Positions 22,184-34,329 of a stretch of 64,000 nucleotides of DNA are shown here, in pieces. Position numbers and translations under genes: made by a program. The notes beneath the pieces were generated by a model. That model made no database searches and was not told the DNA's origin. It saw nothing but the letters and a program-made list of their open reading frames with translations. How positions within the stretch are numbered: position 1 is the stretch's first letter; each line of letters begins with the position of its first letter. The stretch comes from Aminobacter sp. HY435 (GTDB taxonomy: Bacteria > Pseudomonadota > Alphaproteobacteria > Rhizobiales > Rhizobiaceae): the NCBI RefSeq assembly GCF_027568395.1, contig NZ_JANKZL010000008.1, positions 213,772 to 277,771 on the forward strand, given 5' to 3'.

Positions 22184-23061
22184 GCGCGCGCCGGCCGCTG
22201 CCTGGTGAGCGACCAGCCGAGTGTCATTCCCGCGGCGGCAACCAGGATGGCCGCCGCCCCGATCATCTGCAGCGGCTGCAGGCGATGGCCGAAGACCACG
22301 AAGTCGGCCAGGATCGCGACCACCGGGTAGATGAAGGACAGCGCGCCGACGAGATTGGTCGGCAGCTTCTGGATCGCGCCATAGAGCAGTATGTACATCA
22401 GACCGGTGTGGACGACGCCGATGGCGACGAGCAGCGCCCAGGTCGCGGCGTCGGCCGGCAGTGCCGTGAAGTCGGCGAAGGGCGCAAGCATGATGACGCC
22501 GACCGCGACCTGCACGAGCGCGATCAGGTGCGGCGGAACGCCCTTGAGCCTTTTCGCGACGATCGCCGCGATGGCGTAGAAGAAGGCGGCTCCGAGCGCC
22601 ATGAGGATGCCGGTGAAATAGTCGGTGCCTGTCCCGGATTTGGCCTGCACGATCATCAGCATGCCGGCAAAGGCAACTGCCAGCCAGCCGAGCTTGGTCG
22701 GCGTCAGCCGCTCGCCGAAAAACATCGCCCCCAGCGCCACCAGCATGAAGGGCTGGGTGTTGTAGACGGCGGTGGCGATCGAGATCGAGGCGCGCGGAAA
22801 GGCGGCAAACAGCAGCAGCCAGTTGGCGACGATGGCGATGCCGCCCAAAGCGGCCCAGGCAGTCTGTCGACGCCCGATGGCCTCGGCGCGGAGCAGGCCG
22901 AGCGCGGTGCAGATGGCCAAAAGCGTCAGCGCGCCAAAGGCGCAGCGCCAGAACACGACCGACAGGACAGGCTGGCCGGAGAGGACGACGAACACGCCGA
23001 TGGTTCCCGATATCGCCATGGCAGTGGTCATCTCGATGGTGCCGCGCGTTTTTTCCGTCAT
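22180..23061 (-). CDS. DMT-family transporter (EamA)
   Basis: A 293-residue protein with ten predicted membrane helices in two EamA repeats; SIATAVYNTQPFMLVALGAMFF closes the first half and TGLMYILLYGAIQKLPTNLVG lies in the second. The family exports amino acids or other metabolites. The ATG at 23061 gives the normal family length; the upstream frame (to 23349) overlaps the divergent regulator and is rejected. The divergent Lrp gene probably controls it. Confidence 0.88.
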   Translation of the reverse strand: MTEKTRGTIEMTTAMAISGTIGVFVVLSGQPVLSVVFWRCAFGALTLLAICTALGLLRAEAIGRRQTAWAALGGIAIVANWLLLFAAFPRASISIATAVYNTQPFMLVALGAMFFGERLTPTKLGWLAVAFAGMLMIVQAKSGTGTDYFTGILMALGAAFFYAIAAIVAKRLKGVPPHLIALVQVAVGVIMLAPFADFTALPADAATWALLVAIGVVHTGLMYILLYGAIQKLPTNLVGALSFIYPVVAILADFVVFGHRLQPLQMIGAAAILVAAAGMTLGWSLTRQRPARA

Positions 23062-23191
23062 GGTCCTGTCCTCGATGTTCGATCGCATTCTTGCGCAGGC
23101 GGAATGGGTATTTCCATGCGTTGGTGAAGGAGATTGTCGGATTGAACCTAACAAAGTAAGGTGCATCCTCAGGAGAGGCTCAGGAGTGGAA

Positions 23192-23629
23192 ATGCTCGAC
23201 GATCTGGACAGGCGCATCGTCGAAATCCTGGTCGAGGACGCCAGGATTTCACTGAAGGATTTGGCACAGCGGGTCGGCCTGTCGTCGCCGAGCGCTTCGG
23301 AGAGACTGAAGCGGCTGGAGGAGCGCGGGGTCATCCGTGGCTTCACCATCGAGGTGGATCCGGCAGCGCTTGGCTACACGCTCCAGGCCATCGTCCGCAT
23401 CCGGCCGCTGCCGGGCAAGCTGCATGTCGTGCAGGACCTGATCCAGCAGATCCCGCAATTCTCCGAATGCGACAAGGTTACGGGCGACGATTGCTTCGTC
23501 GGACGGCTGCACATCCGTTCGATCGGCGAACTCGATACGATCCTCGACCGCATCGCCGACAAGGCGGAAACCAGCAGCTCGATCGTCAAGGCGCAACCGG
23601 TGAAGCGGCGGCTGCCGCCGCTGCTCTGA
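23192..23629 (+). CDS. Lrp/AsnC family transcriptional regulator
   Basis: A 145-residue protein with an N-terminal helix-turn-helix (DLDRRIVEILVEDARISLKD through SPSASERLKRLEERGVIRGF) and a RAM ligand-binding domain with CDKVTGDDCFVGRLHI. Lrp-type regulators sense amino acids, and one divergent from an EamA exporter commonly controls it. CAGGAG precedes the ATG at 23192; GTG at 23186 is also in frame. Confidence 0.93.
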   Translation: MLDDLDRRIVEILVEDARISLKDLAQRVGLSSPSASERLKRLEERGVIRGFTIEVDPAALGYTLQAIVRIRPLPGKLHVVQDLIQQIPQFSECDKVTGDDCFVGRLHIRSIGELDTILDRIADKAETSSSIVKAQPVKRRLPPLL

Positions 23630-23640
23630 GACGTGGATAC

Positions 23641-23667
23641 AAAAAAGCCGGCGCTGGTGACGCCGGC
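23641..23667 (-). terminator. Rho-independent terminator (for tal)
   Basis: The stem GCCGGCG/CGCCGGC with a 7-nt loop has an A6 run on its left, which is a U-tract on the minus strand, so it ends the tal transcript. It may also end the Lrp message less efficiently. Confidence 0.8.
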
Positions 23668-23690
23668 CTTGATGGTCTTGCGGTGAAAGA

Positions 23691-24344
23691 TCAGCCGATC
23701 TTCTGGCCGGTCTTGGCCCAGTCGGCCAGGAACATCTCGAGGCCCTTGTCGGTCAGCGGGTGCTTGACCAGCGCCTTCAGCGTTGCCGGCGGGATGGTGG
23801 CGACGTCGGCGCCGATCAGGGCGGCGCGCTTGACGTGTTCGGTCGAGCGGATCGAGGCCGCGAGGATCTCGGTGTCGAAGCCGTAGTTGTCATAGATATG
23901 CCGGATCTCGGCGATCAGTTCCATGCCGTCGACGGCCATGTCGTCGAGCCGGCCGATGAAGGGCGAGATGAAGGTGGCGCCGGCCTTGGCGGCGAGCAGG
24001 GCCTGATTGGCGGAGAAGCACAGCGTGACATTGACCATGCGGCCTTCCGAGGTCAGCGCGCGGCAGGCCTTGAGGCCGTCGAGCGTCAGCGGCACCTTGA
24101 TGCAGATGTTGTCGGCGATCTTCGACAGAACCGCAGCTTCCTTCATCATCTCGGCATATTCGGTGGCTGCCACTTCGGCGGAGACCGGGCCTTCGACGAT
24201 GTCGCAGATTTCCTTGGTCACTTCGGCGATGTTGCGGCCGGACTTGAGGATCAGCGACGGGTTGGTGGTGACGCCGTCAAGAAGGCCGAGCTCGTTGAGC
24301 TCGCGGATTTCCTGGACGTCGGCGGTGTCGACGAAAAACTTCAT
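23691..24344 (-). CDS. tal: Transaldolase, TalC/fructose-6-phosphate aldolase-like
   Basis: A 217-residue TIM-barrel class I aldolase. [15 protein letters not shown] and [10 protein letters not shown] open the protein; [12 protein letters not shown] contains the Schiff-base lysine, and [18 protein letters not shown] and FIGRLDD follow. The sequence resembles the short TalC transaldolases more than E. coli FsaA. It acts in the pentose phosphate pathway. AAGGAG precedes the ATG at 24344, and the gene is divergent from priA. Confidence 0.93.
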   Translation of the reverse strand: MKFFVDTADVQEIRELNELGLLDGVTTNPSLILKSGRNIAEVTKEICDIVEGPVSAEVAATEYAEMMKEAAVLSKIADNICIKVPLTLDGLKACRALTSEGRMVNVTLCFSANQALLAAKAGATFISPFIGRLDDMAVDGMELIAEIRHIYDNYGFDTEILAASIRSTEHVKRAALIGADVATIPPATLKALVKHPLTDKGLEMFLADWAKTGQKIG

Positions 24345-24434
24345 GGGAGTCTCCTTGGTCGTGGCGTTGTGCCGCCGGGGCACTGAACTGGTCGGCCTTT
24401 GCTCTAAACCAAGTTCGGGGCAAGGTCACGCGTC

Positions 24435-26618
24435 ATGACCGCCGATTCGCCAAGAACCAGGGCTGCCCCCGTGCTGGTGCCGATGCCGGCCGAGCGCGCC
24501 TACTCCTATGCCGTCCCCGATGGCATGCAGGTGGTGCCCGGTTCGATCGTGCGCGTGCCGCTCGGCCCGCGCGAAGTGGCCGGCATCGTCTGGGACGGGC
24601 CGGTGGAAACAGTCGACCCGAAAAAGCTCAGGCCGATCGCCCATGTCTTCGATTGTCCGCCGGTCACCGACCAGATGCGGCGGCTGGTCGACTGGGTGGC
24701 GCAATACACGCTCTCGCCGCCCGGCATGGTGGCGCGGATGATCCTGCGCGCACCGGAAGCGTTCGACCCCGAACCCTGGACGGAAGGCATCAAGCGCGGC
24801 GACGGCGAACCGGACCGGATGACGGCGGCGCGCAGCCGGGTGCTCGAGATGGCCAATGACGGCATGGCCTGGACGCGCTCGGGCCTTGCCCATGCCGTCG
24901 GCGTTTCCTCGACCGTCATCGACGGGCTCAGGGCGCAGGGCGTGTTCGACACGGTGATGATCCCGCCGCGCCCGGTGGTGGCCGAGCCAGATGCGTCCTA
25001 CGCCACCGCCGAGCTGACGACCGACCAGGAAGCCGTCGCGGCAGGCCTGCGCGCTCAGGTGGCGGCCGACAAGTTCGGCGTCACGCTGATCGACGGCGTC
25101 ACCGGCTCGGGCAAGACGGAAGTCTATTTCGAGGCGGTCGCCGCTGCGCTCGACAAGGGCAGGCAGGTGCTGATCCTGCTGCCCGAGATCGCTTTGACCC
25201 AGGCCTTCCTCGAGCGCTTTCAGAATCGCTTCGGCTCCAAGCCGGCCGAATGGCATTCCGACCTGCCGCCGCGCATGCGCGAGCGCGTCTGGCGCCAAGT
25301 GGCGGAGGGGGGCGTCCGCGTGGTCGCCGGCGCCCGTTCGGCGCTGTTTCTGCCGTTCAACAACCTTGGCCTGATCGTCGTCGACGAGGAGCACGACCCT
25401 GCCTACAAGCAGGAGGACCGCGTCTACTACAACGCCCGCGACATGGCGGTGGTGCGCGGCCATATCGGCGCCTTCCCGGTGGTGCTGGCCTCGGCGACGC
25501 CGTCGGTTGAAAGCCGCGTCAATGCCGAGCAGGGCAAGTATGCGCGCGCCGTGCTGTCGGCGCGATTTGCCGAAGCCGCGCTGCCCAAGCTCGCGACTAT
25601 CGACATGCGGCGCTCGCCACCGGCGCGCGGCGGCTTCCTGTCGCCGGTGCTGCTCGGCAAGATGCGCGAGACGCTGGAGCGCAAGGAACAGTCGCTGCTG
25701 TTTCTCAACCGGCGCGGCTACGCGCCGCTGACGCTGTGCCGGGTCTGCGGCCATCGCTTCGGCTGCCCGGTGTGCTCGGCCTGGCTGGTCGAGCACCGCT
25801 TTCGCGGCCAGCTCGTCTGCCACCATTGCGGCCACAACGAAAAGCGCCCCGAGGCATGCCCGGAATGCGGCACCTTCGATCATCTGGTCGCCTGCGGCCC
25901 CGGTGTCGAGCGCATCGCCGAGGAGGTGGTCCATCATTTTCCCGAAGCGCGGACCATCGTCCTGTCGTCGGACATGCTCGGCGGGGTGAAGCGCCTGAGG
26001 CTGGAGCTGGAGGCCATCGCCAATGGCGAGGCCGATATCGTCATCGGCACCCAGCTTGTCGCCAAGGGGCACAACTTTCCCAACATGACGCTGGTCGGCG
26101 TGGTCGATGCCGATCTCGGCCTCGCCAATGGCGATCCGCGCGCTGCCGAACGAACCTACCAGCTGCTGTCGCAGGTGACAGGCCGTGCCGGCCGCACCGG
26201 CAAGAAGAGCCTTGGCCTGCTGCAGACCTTCCAGCCCGACCACCCGGTCATGCGGGCGATCGTCTCCGGCGATTCGGAGGCGTTCTACGAGCGCGAGATC
26301 GCCGAACGTGAGCGCTCGGCGCTGCCGCCCTTCGGCCGGCTGGCCGGCATCATCGTCAGCGCGGCGACGCGGCCCGAGGCGGAGAGCCATGCACGGGGGC
26401 TGCGGCGTGCGGCACATGTCGCCCAGGACGTTCATGTGCTCGGCCCGGCCGAGGCGCCGCTGGCGCTGGTCGGCGGCCGCCATCGTTTCCGCCTGCTGGT
26501 ACAGGCCGACCGCAAGGCCGACATCCAGGGCTACATCAAGGCGATGCTCGCCGCCGGGCCGAAGGTGCGCGGCTCGGTGCGCGTGCAGGTTGACATCGAC
26601 CCGCAGAGTTTCCTGTAG
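24435..26618 (+). CDS. priA: Primosomal protein N' (replication restart helicase)
   Basis: This 727-residue 3'-5' helicase restarts stalled replication forks. The N-terminal 3'-DNA-binding domain is followed by the helicase core: Walker A GVTGSGKTE (from residue 221), DEEHD, LASATPS. Two zinc-binding clusters (CRVCGHRFGCPVC and CHHCG...CPECG) are present, then IGTQLVAKGHNFPN and QVTGRAGR. Length and order are typical. Confidence 0.96.
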   Translation: MTADSPRTRAAPVLVPMPAERAYSYAVPDGMQVVPGSIVRVPLGPREVAGIVWDGPVETVDPKKLRPIAHVFDCPPVTDQMRRLVDWVAQYTLSPPGMVARMILRAPEAFDPEPWTEGIKRGDGEPDRMTAARSRVLEMANDGMAWTRSGLAHAVGVSSTVIDGLRAQGVFDTVMIPPRPVVAEPDASYATAELTTDQEAVAAGLRAQVAADKFGVTLIDGVTGSGKTEVYFEAVAAALDKGRQVLILLPEIALTQAFLERFQNRFGSKPAEWHSDLPPRMRERVWRQVAEGGVRVVAGARSALFLPFNNLGLIVVDEEHDPAYKQEDRVYYNARDMAVVRGHIGAFPVVLASATPSVESRVNAEQGKYARAVLSARFAEAALPKLATIDMRRSPPARGGFLSPVLLGKMRETLERKEQSLLFLNRRGYAPLTLCRVCGHRFGCPVCSAWLVEHRFRGQLVCHHCGHNEKRPEACPECGTFDHLVACGPGVERIAEEVVHHFPEARTIVLSSDMLGGVKRLRLELEAIANGEADIVIGTQLVAKGHNFPNMTLVGVVDADLGLANGDPRAAERTYQLLSQVTGRAGRTGKKSLGLLQTFQPDHPVMRAIVSGDSEAFYEREIAERERSALPPFGRLAGIIVSAATRPEAESHARGLRRAAHVAQDVHVLGPAEAPLALVGGRHRFRLLVQADRKADIQGYIKAMLAAGPKVRGSVRVQVDIDPQSFL

Positions 26619-26619
26619 T

Positions 26620-27138
26620 TCAGCCCGCAGGCCGTGCGACGATGCCCACAAGTGGCGGGCTCGGAGCCGGGCCGGTCATCACCTCTTCGACGACGTAGCC
26701 GGCGGCCTTCAGCCTGACCTCGACCGCGCGCCTGATGGTTTCGACCTGGCCGGCGGTGGGCGGTTCGAAAAACAGGAACAGTCTGCCGCCGGGGGCAAGC
26801 AGCGGCTTGAGCACGGCGAGCTCGCGCATGGCCTCGAGCCAGAACAGGTTGACGTTGATGGCAAAGACCTTGTCGAAGGCGCTGCCCGCACGCTTCCAAT
26901 CGGCGAAAGCGCCCTGCACAAGGGCAGCCTTGCCGGCGGCGATTGCCGCGCGGTTTCTCTCCTCGGCGGCGCTGATGGCGCTGTCCGACCGATCCAGCCC
27001 GGTGATGTGACCGTCTATCAGCAGCGGCGTGATCCCGGCCACGGCGACTCCTCGCCCGCAACCGATTTCCAGAAGCCGGTCGCCTGGCCGAACGGCGAGG
27101 TGGTCGATTGCCCAGACTATGCGCTCCGGTATGGCCAT
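26620..27138 (-). CDS. SAM-dependent methyltransferase
   Basis: A 172-residue class I methyltransferase. LLEIGCGRGVAVA is the SAM-binding motif I, GLDRSD motif post I, and FAINVNLFW the motif IV equivalent. The substrate is not recognisable. The ATG at 27138 follows GGAGCG; the frame continues to 27276, but the extra residues are not part of the fold. It converges on priA, with a single base between the stops. Confidence 0.8.
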   Translation of the reverse strand: MAIPERIVWAIDHLAVRPGDRLLEIGCGRGVAVAGITPLLIDGHITGLDRSDSAISAAEERNRAAIAAGKAALVQGAFADWKRAGSAFDKVFAINVNLFWLEAMRELAVLKPLLAPGGRLFLFFEPPTAGQVETIRRAVEVRLKAAGYVVEEVMTGPAPSPPLVGIVARPAG

Positions 27139-27263
27139 GGTCCGCTCCAGTGCTCCGCGGCACAGCATACCTGCTCCAGCCGTTCCCGCCAGTTGCGCTC
27201 TGGCGCTTGGCACACCGTCCGCTATGATCGCCACGGATTCACGGCCTAGCCGGAGGGGGAAAT

Positions 27264-27659
27264 ATGGAATTCGCATTTCCGTGGCCGACCAGCCAGGGCG
27301 AATGGCTGGCGTGGAGCTCCGCGGCCGTCACGTTGTTGTTCGGCGCGCTCCTTTTCTTTGCCCCGAGGATCGCATTCCGCCTGCTCAGGCTGCAGGCGCG
27401 CGCCGACAATCCCGAGGCGATCGCCCAAGGCAGGGCGACGATGGCCGGCTTCTTCCTCGGCCTCGGCCTGTGCGCGCTTCTGCTCGACCAGCCCTGGCTC
27501 TACATGGCGCTCGGGGTGTCCTGGCTGTTCACAGCCTTTGGCCGCGTCGTCGCCATGATGTCCGACGGCGCCAACACCCCATACAACTGGGTAGCCATCG
27601 TTATCGAACTGACGTTGGCGGCCCTACCCCTTGGGTTTGTTTTCGGCTTCTGGCCGTGA
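27264..27659 (+). CDS. Small membrane protein, DUF4345-like
   Basis: A 131-residue protein with four hydrophobic helices (around residues 17-36, 61-75, 78-95 and 108-128) and the pattern RATMAGFFLGLGL and RVVAMMSDG. This resembles the DUF4345 group of small inner-membrane proteins; function unknown. GGAGGGGGAA immediately precedes the ATG. Confidence 0.65.
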   Translation: MEFAFPWPTSQGEWLAWSSAAVTLLFGALLFFAPRIAFRLLRLQARADNPEAIAQGRATMAGFFLGLGLCALLLDQPWLYMALGVSWLFTAFGRVVAMMSDGANTPYNWVAIVIELTLAALPLGFVFGFWP

Positions 27660-27894
27660 ATCGGTCCCCGGCAGGGCCTCCGACCGGCGGGATGCGACAA
27701 TAGTGCCAATACAGCTGTTAGAGGACGTGTTGCGGTCCTCAAAAGCCTGTGCTAGACGGCAATCGACTTTCGGCCGGGGGGATGCGGCTGCCGCGAGCTC
27801 CGGGGTCAAAAAACGCAGTAAGGTCAAAGATTTAGCTGGGTCAACACTCGCTCCAAGAATCTTGCGGCCTGTCAGATAAGAGAAAAGACGGTCC

Positions 27895-28455
27895 GTGACC
27901 CAATCTTCCTCGCCAATCTCCGGTGTTGCTGAGCGCTATGCGGGTTCGTTGTTCGAACTCGCGCTCGAAGCAGGTACCGTTGCAAAGGTAGAAGCCGACC
28001 TCGGTCGTTTCGCCGCGCTCCTCGATGGCAGCGCTGATCTCGATCGCCTGATCAAGAGCCCGGTCTTTTCGGGCGACGAGCAGGAAAAAGCCATTGCGGC
28101 GATCGCCGACAAGGCGAAAATTACCGGTCTTGCCGGCAATTTCCTTCGTCTGGTCGCGCAGAATCGTCGCTTGTTCGCCCTGCCGGGCATGATCGCGGCG
28201 TTCCGCCAGATCTCGGCCGCGCATCGCGGCGAAGTTGCCGCTGACGTGACGTCGGCGCACGAGCTGACGGCGGCGCAGCAGACCGAGCTCAAGACGGCGC
28301 TGAAGAGCGTCGCCGGCAAGGATGTGGCGATCACCGTCACCGTCGATCCTTCGCTGCTTGGCGGCCTGATCGTCAAGATGGGCTCGCGCCAGATCGATAC
28401 GTCGCTCAAAACCAAACTCAATTCGCTCAAGCTTGCACTGAAAGAGGTCGGCTGA
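27895..28455 (+). CDS. atpH: ATP synthase F1 delta subunit
   Basis: A 186-residue OSCP/delta subunit linking F1 to the b-subunit stalk. [14 protein letters not shown] at the N-terminus and the C-terminal [19 protein letters not shown] are typical. It starts with GTG. The 235 bases upstream (27660-27894) form the operon leader and promoter region; I see no other gene there. The stop overlaps the atpA start by one base. Confidence 0.95.
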   Translation: MTQSSSPISGVAERYAGSLFELALEAGTVAKVEADLGRFAALLDGSADLDRLIKSPVFSGDEQEKAIAAIADKAKITGLAGNFLRLVAQNRRLFALPGMIAAFRQISAAHRGEVAADVTSAHELTAAQQTELKTALKSVAGKDVAITVTVDPSLLGGLIVKMGSRQIDTSLKTKLNSLKLALKEVG

Positions 28456-29984
28456 TGGACATCCGCGCCGCGGAAATTTCCGCAATTCTGAAAGACCAGA
28501 TCAAGAATTTCGGCAAGGAAGCCGAAGTCTCCGAAGTTGGTCAGGTTCTGTCGGTGGGCGATGGTATCGCTCGCGTTTATGGTCTCGACAACGTCCAGGC
28601 GGGCGAAATGGTCGAGTTCCCTGGCGGCATCCGCGGCATGGCGCTGAATCTTGAAAGCGACAACGTCGGCGTCGTCATCTTCGGCGCGGACCGTGACATC
28701 AAGGAGGGCGACACCGTCAAGCGCACCGGCGCGATCGTCGACGTCCCTGTTGGTCCGGAGCTGCTCGGCCGCGTCGTCGACGCGCTCGGCAACCCGATCG
28801 ACGGCAAGGGTCCGATCAAGGCCAAGGAACGTCGTCGCGTCGACGTCAAGGCGCCCGGCATCATCCCCCGCAAGTCGGTGCACGAGCCGATGTCGACCGG
28901 CCTCAAGGCCATCGACGCCCTGATCCCGGTTGGCCGCGGCCAGCGCGAGCTGGTCATCGGCGACCGCCAGACCGGCAAGACCGCCATCATCCTCGACACC
29001 ATCCTGAACCAGAAAGCGATCCACGTCGCTGGTCCGGAGAAGGAAAAGCTGTACTGCGTCTACGTCGCCGTCGGCCAGAAGCGCTCGACCGTCGCGCAGT
29101 TCGTCAAGGTGCTCGAAGAGCGCGGCGCGCTCGAATACTCGATCATCATCGCGGCAACCGCGTCCGATCCGGCCCCCATGCAGTTCCTGGCCCCGTTCGC
29201 CGGCTGCGCCATGGGCGAATATTTCCGCGACAACGGCAAGCATGCCCTGATCGCCTATGACGATCTGTCCAAGCAGGCCGTCGCCTACCGTCAGATGTCG
29301 CTGCTGCTGCGCCGCCCGCCGGGCCGCGAAGCCTACCCGGGCGACGTCTTCTACCTGCATTCGCGTCTGCTCGAGCGTTCGGCCAAGCTGAACGACGAAA
29401 ACGGCGCCGGTTCGCTGACCGCCCTGCCGGTCATCGAAACGCAGGCCAACGACGTCTCGGCCTACATCCCGACCAACGTGATCTCGATCACCGACGGTCA
29501 GATCTTCCTTGAGACCAACCTGTTCTTCCAGGGCATCCGTCCTGCCGTGAACGTCGGTCTGTCGGTGTCGCGCGTCGGCTCGTCGGCTCAGATCAAGGCG
29601 ATGAAGCAGGTTGCAGGCTCGATCAAGGGCGAGCTCGCGCAGTACCGCGAAATGGCTGCCTTCGCGCAGTTCGGTTCCGACCTCGACGCCGCGACGCAGC
29701 GTCTGCTCAACCGCGGCGCGCGCCTGACCGAGCTGCTCAAGCAGCCGCAGTTCTCGCCGCTGAAGACCGAAGAGCAGGTCACGGTGATCTTCGCCGGCGT
29801 CAACGGCTACCTCGACAAGCTGGCCCTCAATCAGGTCGGCAAGTTCGAGCAGGGGCTGCTGGCCTACATGCGCTCCGAAGGCAAGGACGTCCTCGACGGC
29901 ATCCGTACGGAGAAGGCGCTCAGCGACGACCTCCGCGGCAAGCTCAAGGGTCACATCGACGCGTTCGCGAAAAACTTCGCCTGA
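28455..29984 (+). CDS. atpA: ATP synthase F1 alpha subunit
   Basis: The 509-residue, non-catalytic nucleotide-binding subunit. Walker A GDRQTGKT lies at 169-176 and the signature [14 protein letters not shown] near residue 365. Length and motifs are standard. It is the second gene of atpHAGDC. Confidence 0.98.
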   Translation: MDIRAAEISAILKDQIKNFGKEAEVSEVGQVLSVGDGIARVYGLDNVQAGEMVEFPGGIRGMALNLESDNVGVVIFGADRDIKEGDTVKRTGAIVDVPVGPELLGRVVDALGNPIDGKGPIKAKERRRVDVKAPGIIPRKSVHEPMSTGLKAIDALIPVGRGQRELVIGDRQTGKTAIILDTILNQKAIHVAGPEKEKLYCVYVAVGQKRSTVAQFVKVLEERGALEYSIIIAATASDPAPMQFLAPFAGCAMGEYFRDNGKHALIAYDDLSKQAVAYRQMSLLLRRPPGREAYPGDVFYLHSRLLERSAKLNDENGAGSLTALPVIETQANDVSAYIPTNVISITDGQIFLETNLFFQGIRPAVNVGLSVSRVGSSAQIKAMKQVAGSIKGELAQYREMAAFAQFGSDLDAATQRLLNRGARLTELLKQPQFSPLKTEEQVTVIFAGVNGYLDKLALNQVGKFEQGLLAYMRSEGKDVLDGIRTEKALSDDLRGKLKGHIDAFAKNFA

Positions 29985-30000
29985 CACTGACGGATAAGGC

Positions 30001-30885
30001 ATGGCCTCGCTAAAAGACCTCCGCAACCGCATCGCCTCGGTCAAGGCGACGCAGAAAATCACCAAGGCGATGCAGATGGTCGCCGCGGCGAAGCTGCGTC
30101 GCGCCCAGGAAGCTGCGGAAGCCGCGCGTCCCTACTCGCAGCGCATGGGTGCGGTTCTCGCGAACATCGCCCAGGCGGTGAGCGACGGCGGCGATGCTCC
30201 GGCGCTGATGACCGGCACCGGCAAGGACGACGTGCACCTGCTCGTCGTCTGCACGGCCGAGCGCGGTCTTTGCGGCGGCTTCAACAGCCAGATCTCGCGC
30301 ATGGCGCGCGATCACGTCCGCAAGCTGCAGGGGCAGGGCAAGACGGTGAAGATTCTCACCGTCGGCAAGAAGGGCTACGACATCCTGCGTCGTGACTTCG
30401 CGTCGCTGATCATCGATCGCGTCGAGCTGCGCGACGCCAAGCAGGTTGGCTTCGTCCATGCCGACATGATCGCCAAGAAGGTGATCACGCTCTTCAACGA
30501 GGGCGGCTTCGACGTCTGCACGCTGTTCTACTCCGAGTTCAAGTCGGTGATCAGCCAGGTTCCGACCGCGCTGCAGCTGATTCCGGCGGCGGCGCCTTCG
30601 GCTGTCGGCGACGCCTCGGCTGCGGGCGGCGCGATCTACGAATATGAGCCTGAGCCAAGCGAAATCCTCGGCGACCTCATTCCGCGCAACATTTCGGTGC
30701 AGGTCTTCCGTGCGCTGCTCGAGAACGCTGCCGGTGAAATGGGCGCCAAGATGAGCGCGATGGACAACGCCACGCGCAACGCCGGTGACATGATCAACAA
30801 GCTGACGATCACGTACAACCGCCAGCGTCAGGCCCAGATCACCAAGGAACTGATCGAGATTATTTCGGGCGCCGAAGCGCTCTAG
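30001..30885 (+). CDS. atpG: ATP synthase F1 gamma subunit
   Basis: The 294-residue rotor shaft subunit. [20 protein letters not shown] and the C-terminal [15 protein letters not shown] form the two coiled-coil helices that enter the alpha3beta3 barrel. It starts 16 bases after atpA. Confidence 0.97.
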   Translation: MASLKDLRNRIASVKATQKITKAMQMVAAAKLRRAQEAAEAARPYSQRMGAVLANIAQAVSDGGDAPALMTGTGKDDVHLLVVCTAERGLCGGFNSQISRMARDHVRKLQGQGKTVKILTVGKKGYDILRRDFASLIIDRVELRDAKQVGFVHADMIAKKVITLFNEGGFDVCTLFYSEFKSVISQVPTALQLIPAAAPSAVGDASAAGGAIYEYEPEPSEILGDLIPRNISVQVFRALLENAAGEMGAKMSAMDNATRNAGDMINKLTITYNRQRQAQITKELIEIISGAEAL

Positions 30886-30923
30886 CCACGTGATGCCGTG
30901 CCGCAAGGCGGGCTCGCGTGTAA

Positions 30924-32465
<1,542 letters not shown>

Positions 32466-32569
32466 GAAAACGACGCCTCAGCGCGGGCTTTCGGGTCCGC
32501 GCTGTCGCCCGATCACTGCCCGATGCGGGCAGGTCTGCTCGGAAACCGTCCAAGCATTTGTGAGACACC

Positions 32570-32968
32570 ATGGCTGAAGCTTTCAAATTCGAACTGGTCT
32601 CGCCCGAGCGTCTGCTCGTCTCGGAGCAGGTCGAGTCCGTCGTCATTCCCGCTACGGAAGGCGAGATGACTGTCATGGCGAACCACGCACCGGTCATGAC
32701 CACCATCAAGCCGGGCGTCGTGACGGTGAAGACCGCTTCCGGCAAGGAAGAGCGTTACGTCGTGTTCGGCGGCTTCGCCGATATCGTTCCGGCCGGCTGC
32801 ACGCTGCTGGCGGAATCCGCGACGCCGGTGAAGGATATCGACCGCGCCGAGCTGCTGCGCCGCATCCAGTCGGCCCGCGAGGATGTAGCCGACGCCAAGG
32901 ACGACGCCGTGCGTTCGAAGGCTGAAGCCTATCTGAACCACCTGTCGACACTGGAAGCAGCCGTCTAG
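32570..32968 (+). CDS. atpC: ATP synthase epsilon subunit
   Basis: A 132-residue protein. The N-terminal beta-sandwich (FELVSPERLLVSE, MTVMANHAPVMTTIKPG) and the short C-terminal helical hairpin are typical of the epsilon subunit, which couples and inhibits F1. It is the last gene of the operon, followed 41 bases later by a strong terminator. Confidence 0.96.
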   Translation: MAEAFKFELVSPERLLVSEQVESVVIPATEGEMTVMANHAPVMTTIKPGVVTVKTASGKEERYVVFGGFADIVPAGCTLLAESATPVKDIDRAELLRRIQSAREDVADAKDDAVRSKAEAYLNHLSTLEAAV

Positions 32969-33009
32969 GACTGCAATATCCGGCGACGCCGGAACCATCG
33001 ATATTGTGA

Positions 33010-33036
33010 AGCCGCCGGTCAATGGCGGCTTTTTTG
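33010..33036 (+). terminator. atp operon terminator
   Basis: A perfect 7-bp AGCCGCC/GGCGGCT stem with loop GGTCAAT is followed by seven Ts. It ends the atpHAGDC transcript. Confidence 0.92.
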
Positions 33037-33153
33037 TTTTTCGGCGTGACGATTCTCCGGAGCATTTCCGCCCTTCTTCGGACGCCCGGTCTGCCTGTTT
33101 GACGCAGTTCCGCACAGAGAAACTCGTCACACTTCTTGTGGACTTGCTCCAGA

Positions 33154-34246
33154 TCATCCGGACCAAGCGGCCAGGGCGTTGGTCAAGGACCGCAACTTCG
33201 TGGGCCGCGCGTGCGCCTGTGTCGGCGTACCGCTGAAACGCGGTGCCGGCGCGGGCTGGTCCAGGCCATCGAGCCTGACGAAACCCTTGCGCTCGACGAG
33301 GTGAGGATGGTGCTGCGCCTCTTCGAGGTCGAGCACTGGCGAGACGCAGGCGTCGGTGTTTTCGAGCAGTGCCAGCCATTCGGCGCTGGGACGGGTGCGG
33401 ATCAGGGCGGCAGTCCGTTCGCGCAGCGTGGGCCAGTTGGCTGGATCCACACGCAATCGCGCCGTTTCCTCGTCGAGGCCGATCGCCTGCCGGAACACGT
33501 CGTAGAACTGGCCTTCCATGGCGCCGATGGCGATGTGCCTGCCGTCGGCGCATTGGTACGTGCCGTAGAACGGTGCGCCACCATCGAGCAGGTTCGCCTG
33601 GCGGGAGCGGTTCCACTGGCCCGCTGCGGCGAACTCATGGGCCATCGCCATCAACTGCAACGTGCCATCGCAGATGGCGGCGTCGACAACCTGGCCGCGA
33701 CCGGTGCGTTGGGTCGACAGCAGCGCAGCCAGCATGCCGCTGACCAAAAACATCGCACCCGCCACCGAAGTCGCCGACGAGATTGAGCGGTGGAACCGGA
33801 TACCCGGTTGGACCGATGGCAGCGAGTGCGCCAGTGACGGCGATGTAGTTGATGTCGTGGCCGGCGCGTTGGGCGAGCGGGCCGGTCTGCCCCCAGCCTG
33901 TCATGCGGCCATAGACGAGGCGTGGATTGCGCGCGAGCATTTCCTCCGGTCCAAGCCCGAGCCGTTCCATGACGCCGGGGCGGAACCCTTCTATGAGCGC
34001 GTCGGCACGTTCGACGAGCGCCGCCACCAGTGCCACGTCGCCGGCGTTCTTGAGATCGGCCTCGACGGACGGCCGTCCGCGTCCGGTGATGGGATCGGGC
34101 AGCAGCGGTGCGGCGCCGGGGCGGGCGATGCGGACGACGTCGGCCCCCATGTCGGCGAATTGCATGGCCGCAAACGGCGCCGGGCCGAGACCGACAAACT
34201 CGACGATACGGATCCCTTTCAAGGGACCCCTGGCAGCTTCAGGCAT
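33154..34246 (-). pseudogene. CaiB/BaiF-type CoA-transferase (alpha-methylacyl-CoA racemase-like), frameshifted
   Basis: The first frame (34246 to about 33765) encodes [31 protein letters not shown] and [10 protein letters not shown]. The conserved continuation [12 protein letters not shown] is in another frame, which runs to 33154 and ends with HLVERKGF and the family C-terminus. The break lies in GGCGGGTGC around 33757-33762: removing one G restores [13 protein letters not shown]. Both halves match the alpha-methylacyl-CoA racemase branch. It may be a genuine pseudogene or a sequencing error in a short G run. The start at 34246 follows GAGGAG. Confidence 0.85.
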
Positions 34247-34329
34247 AAGCATCTCCTCGCGGGCGAAGGTTAGTACACGCAGGCCCCGGATGGGAACGCC
34301 CCCCGTGTCGATCGCCATCCGGCTCGCAT

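Noticed and set aside
22772..23191. Upstream 140-codon extension of the Lrp-type regulator
   Set aside because: It runs antisense through the transporter gene; the family begins at the ATG at 23192.
24426..26651. Long minus-strand ORF (741 codons) opposite priA
   Set aside because: A shadow of priA in GC-rich DNA, with Arg/His-rich low-sense translation and no domain.
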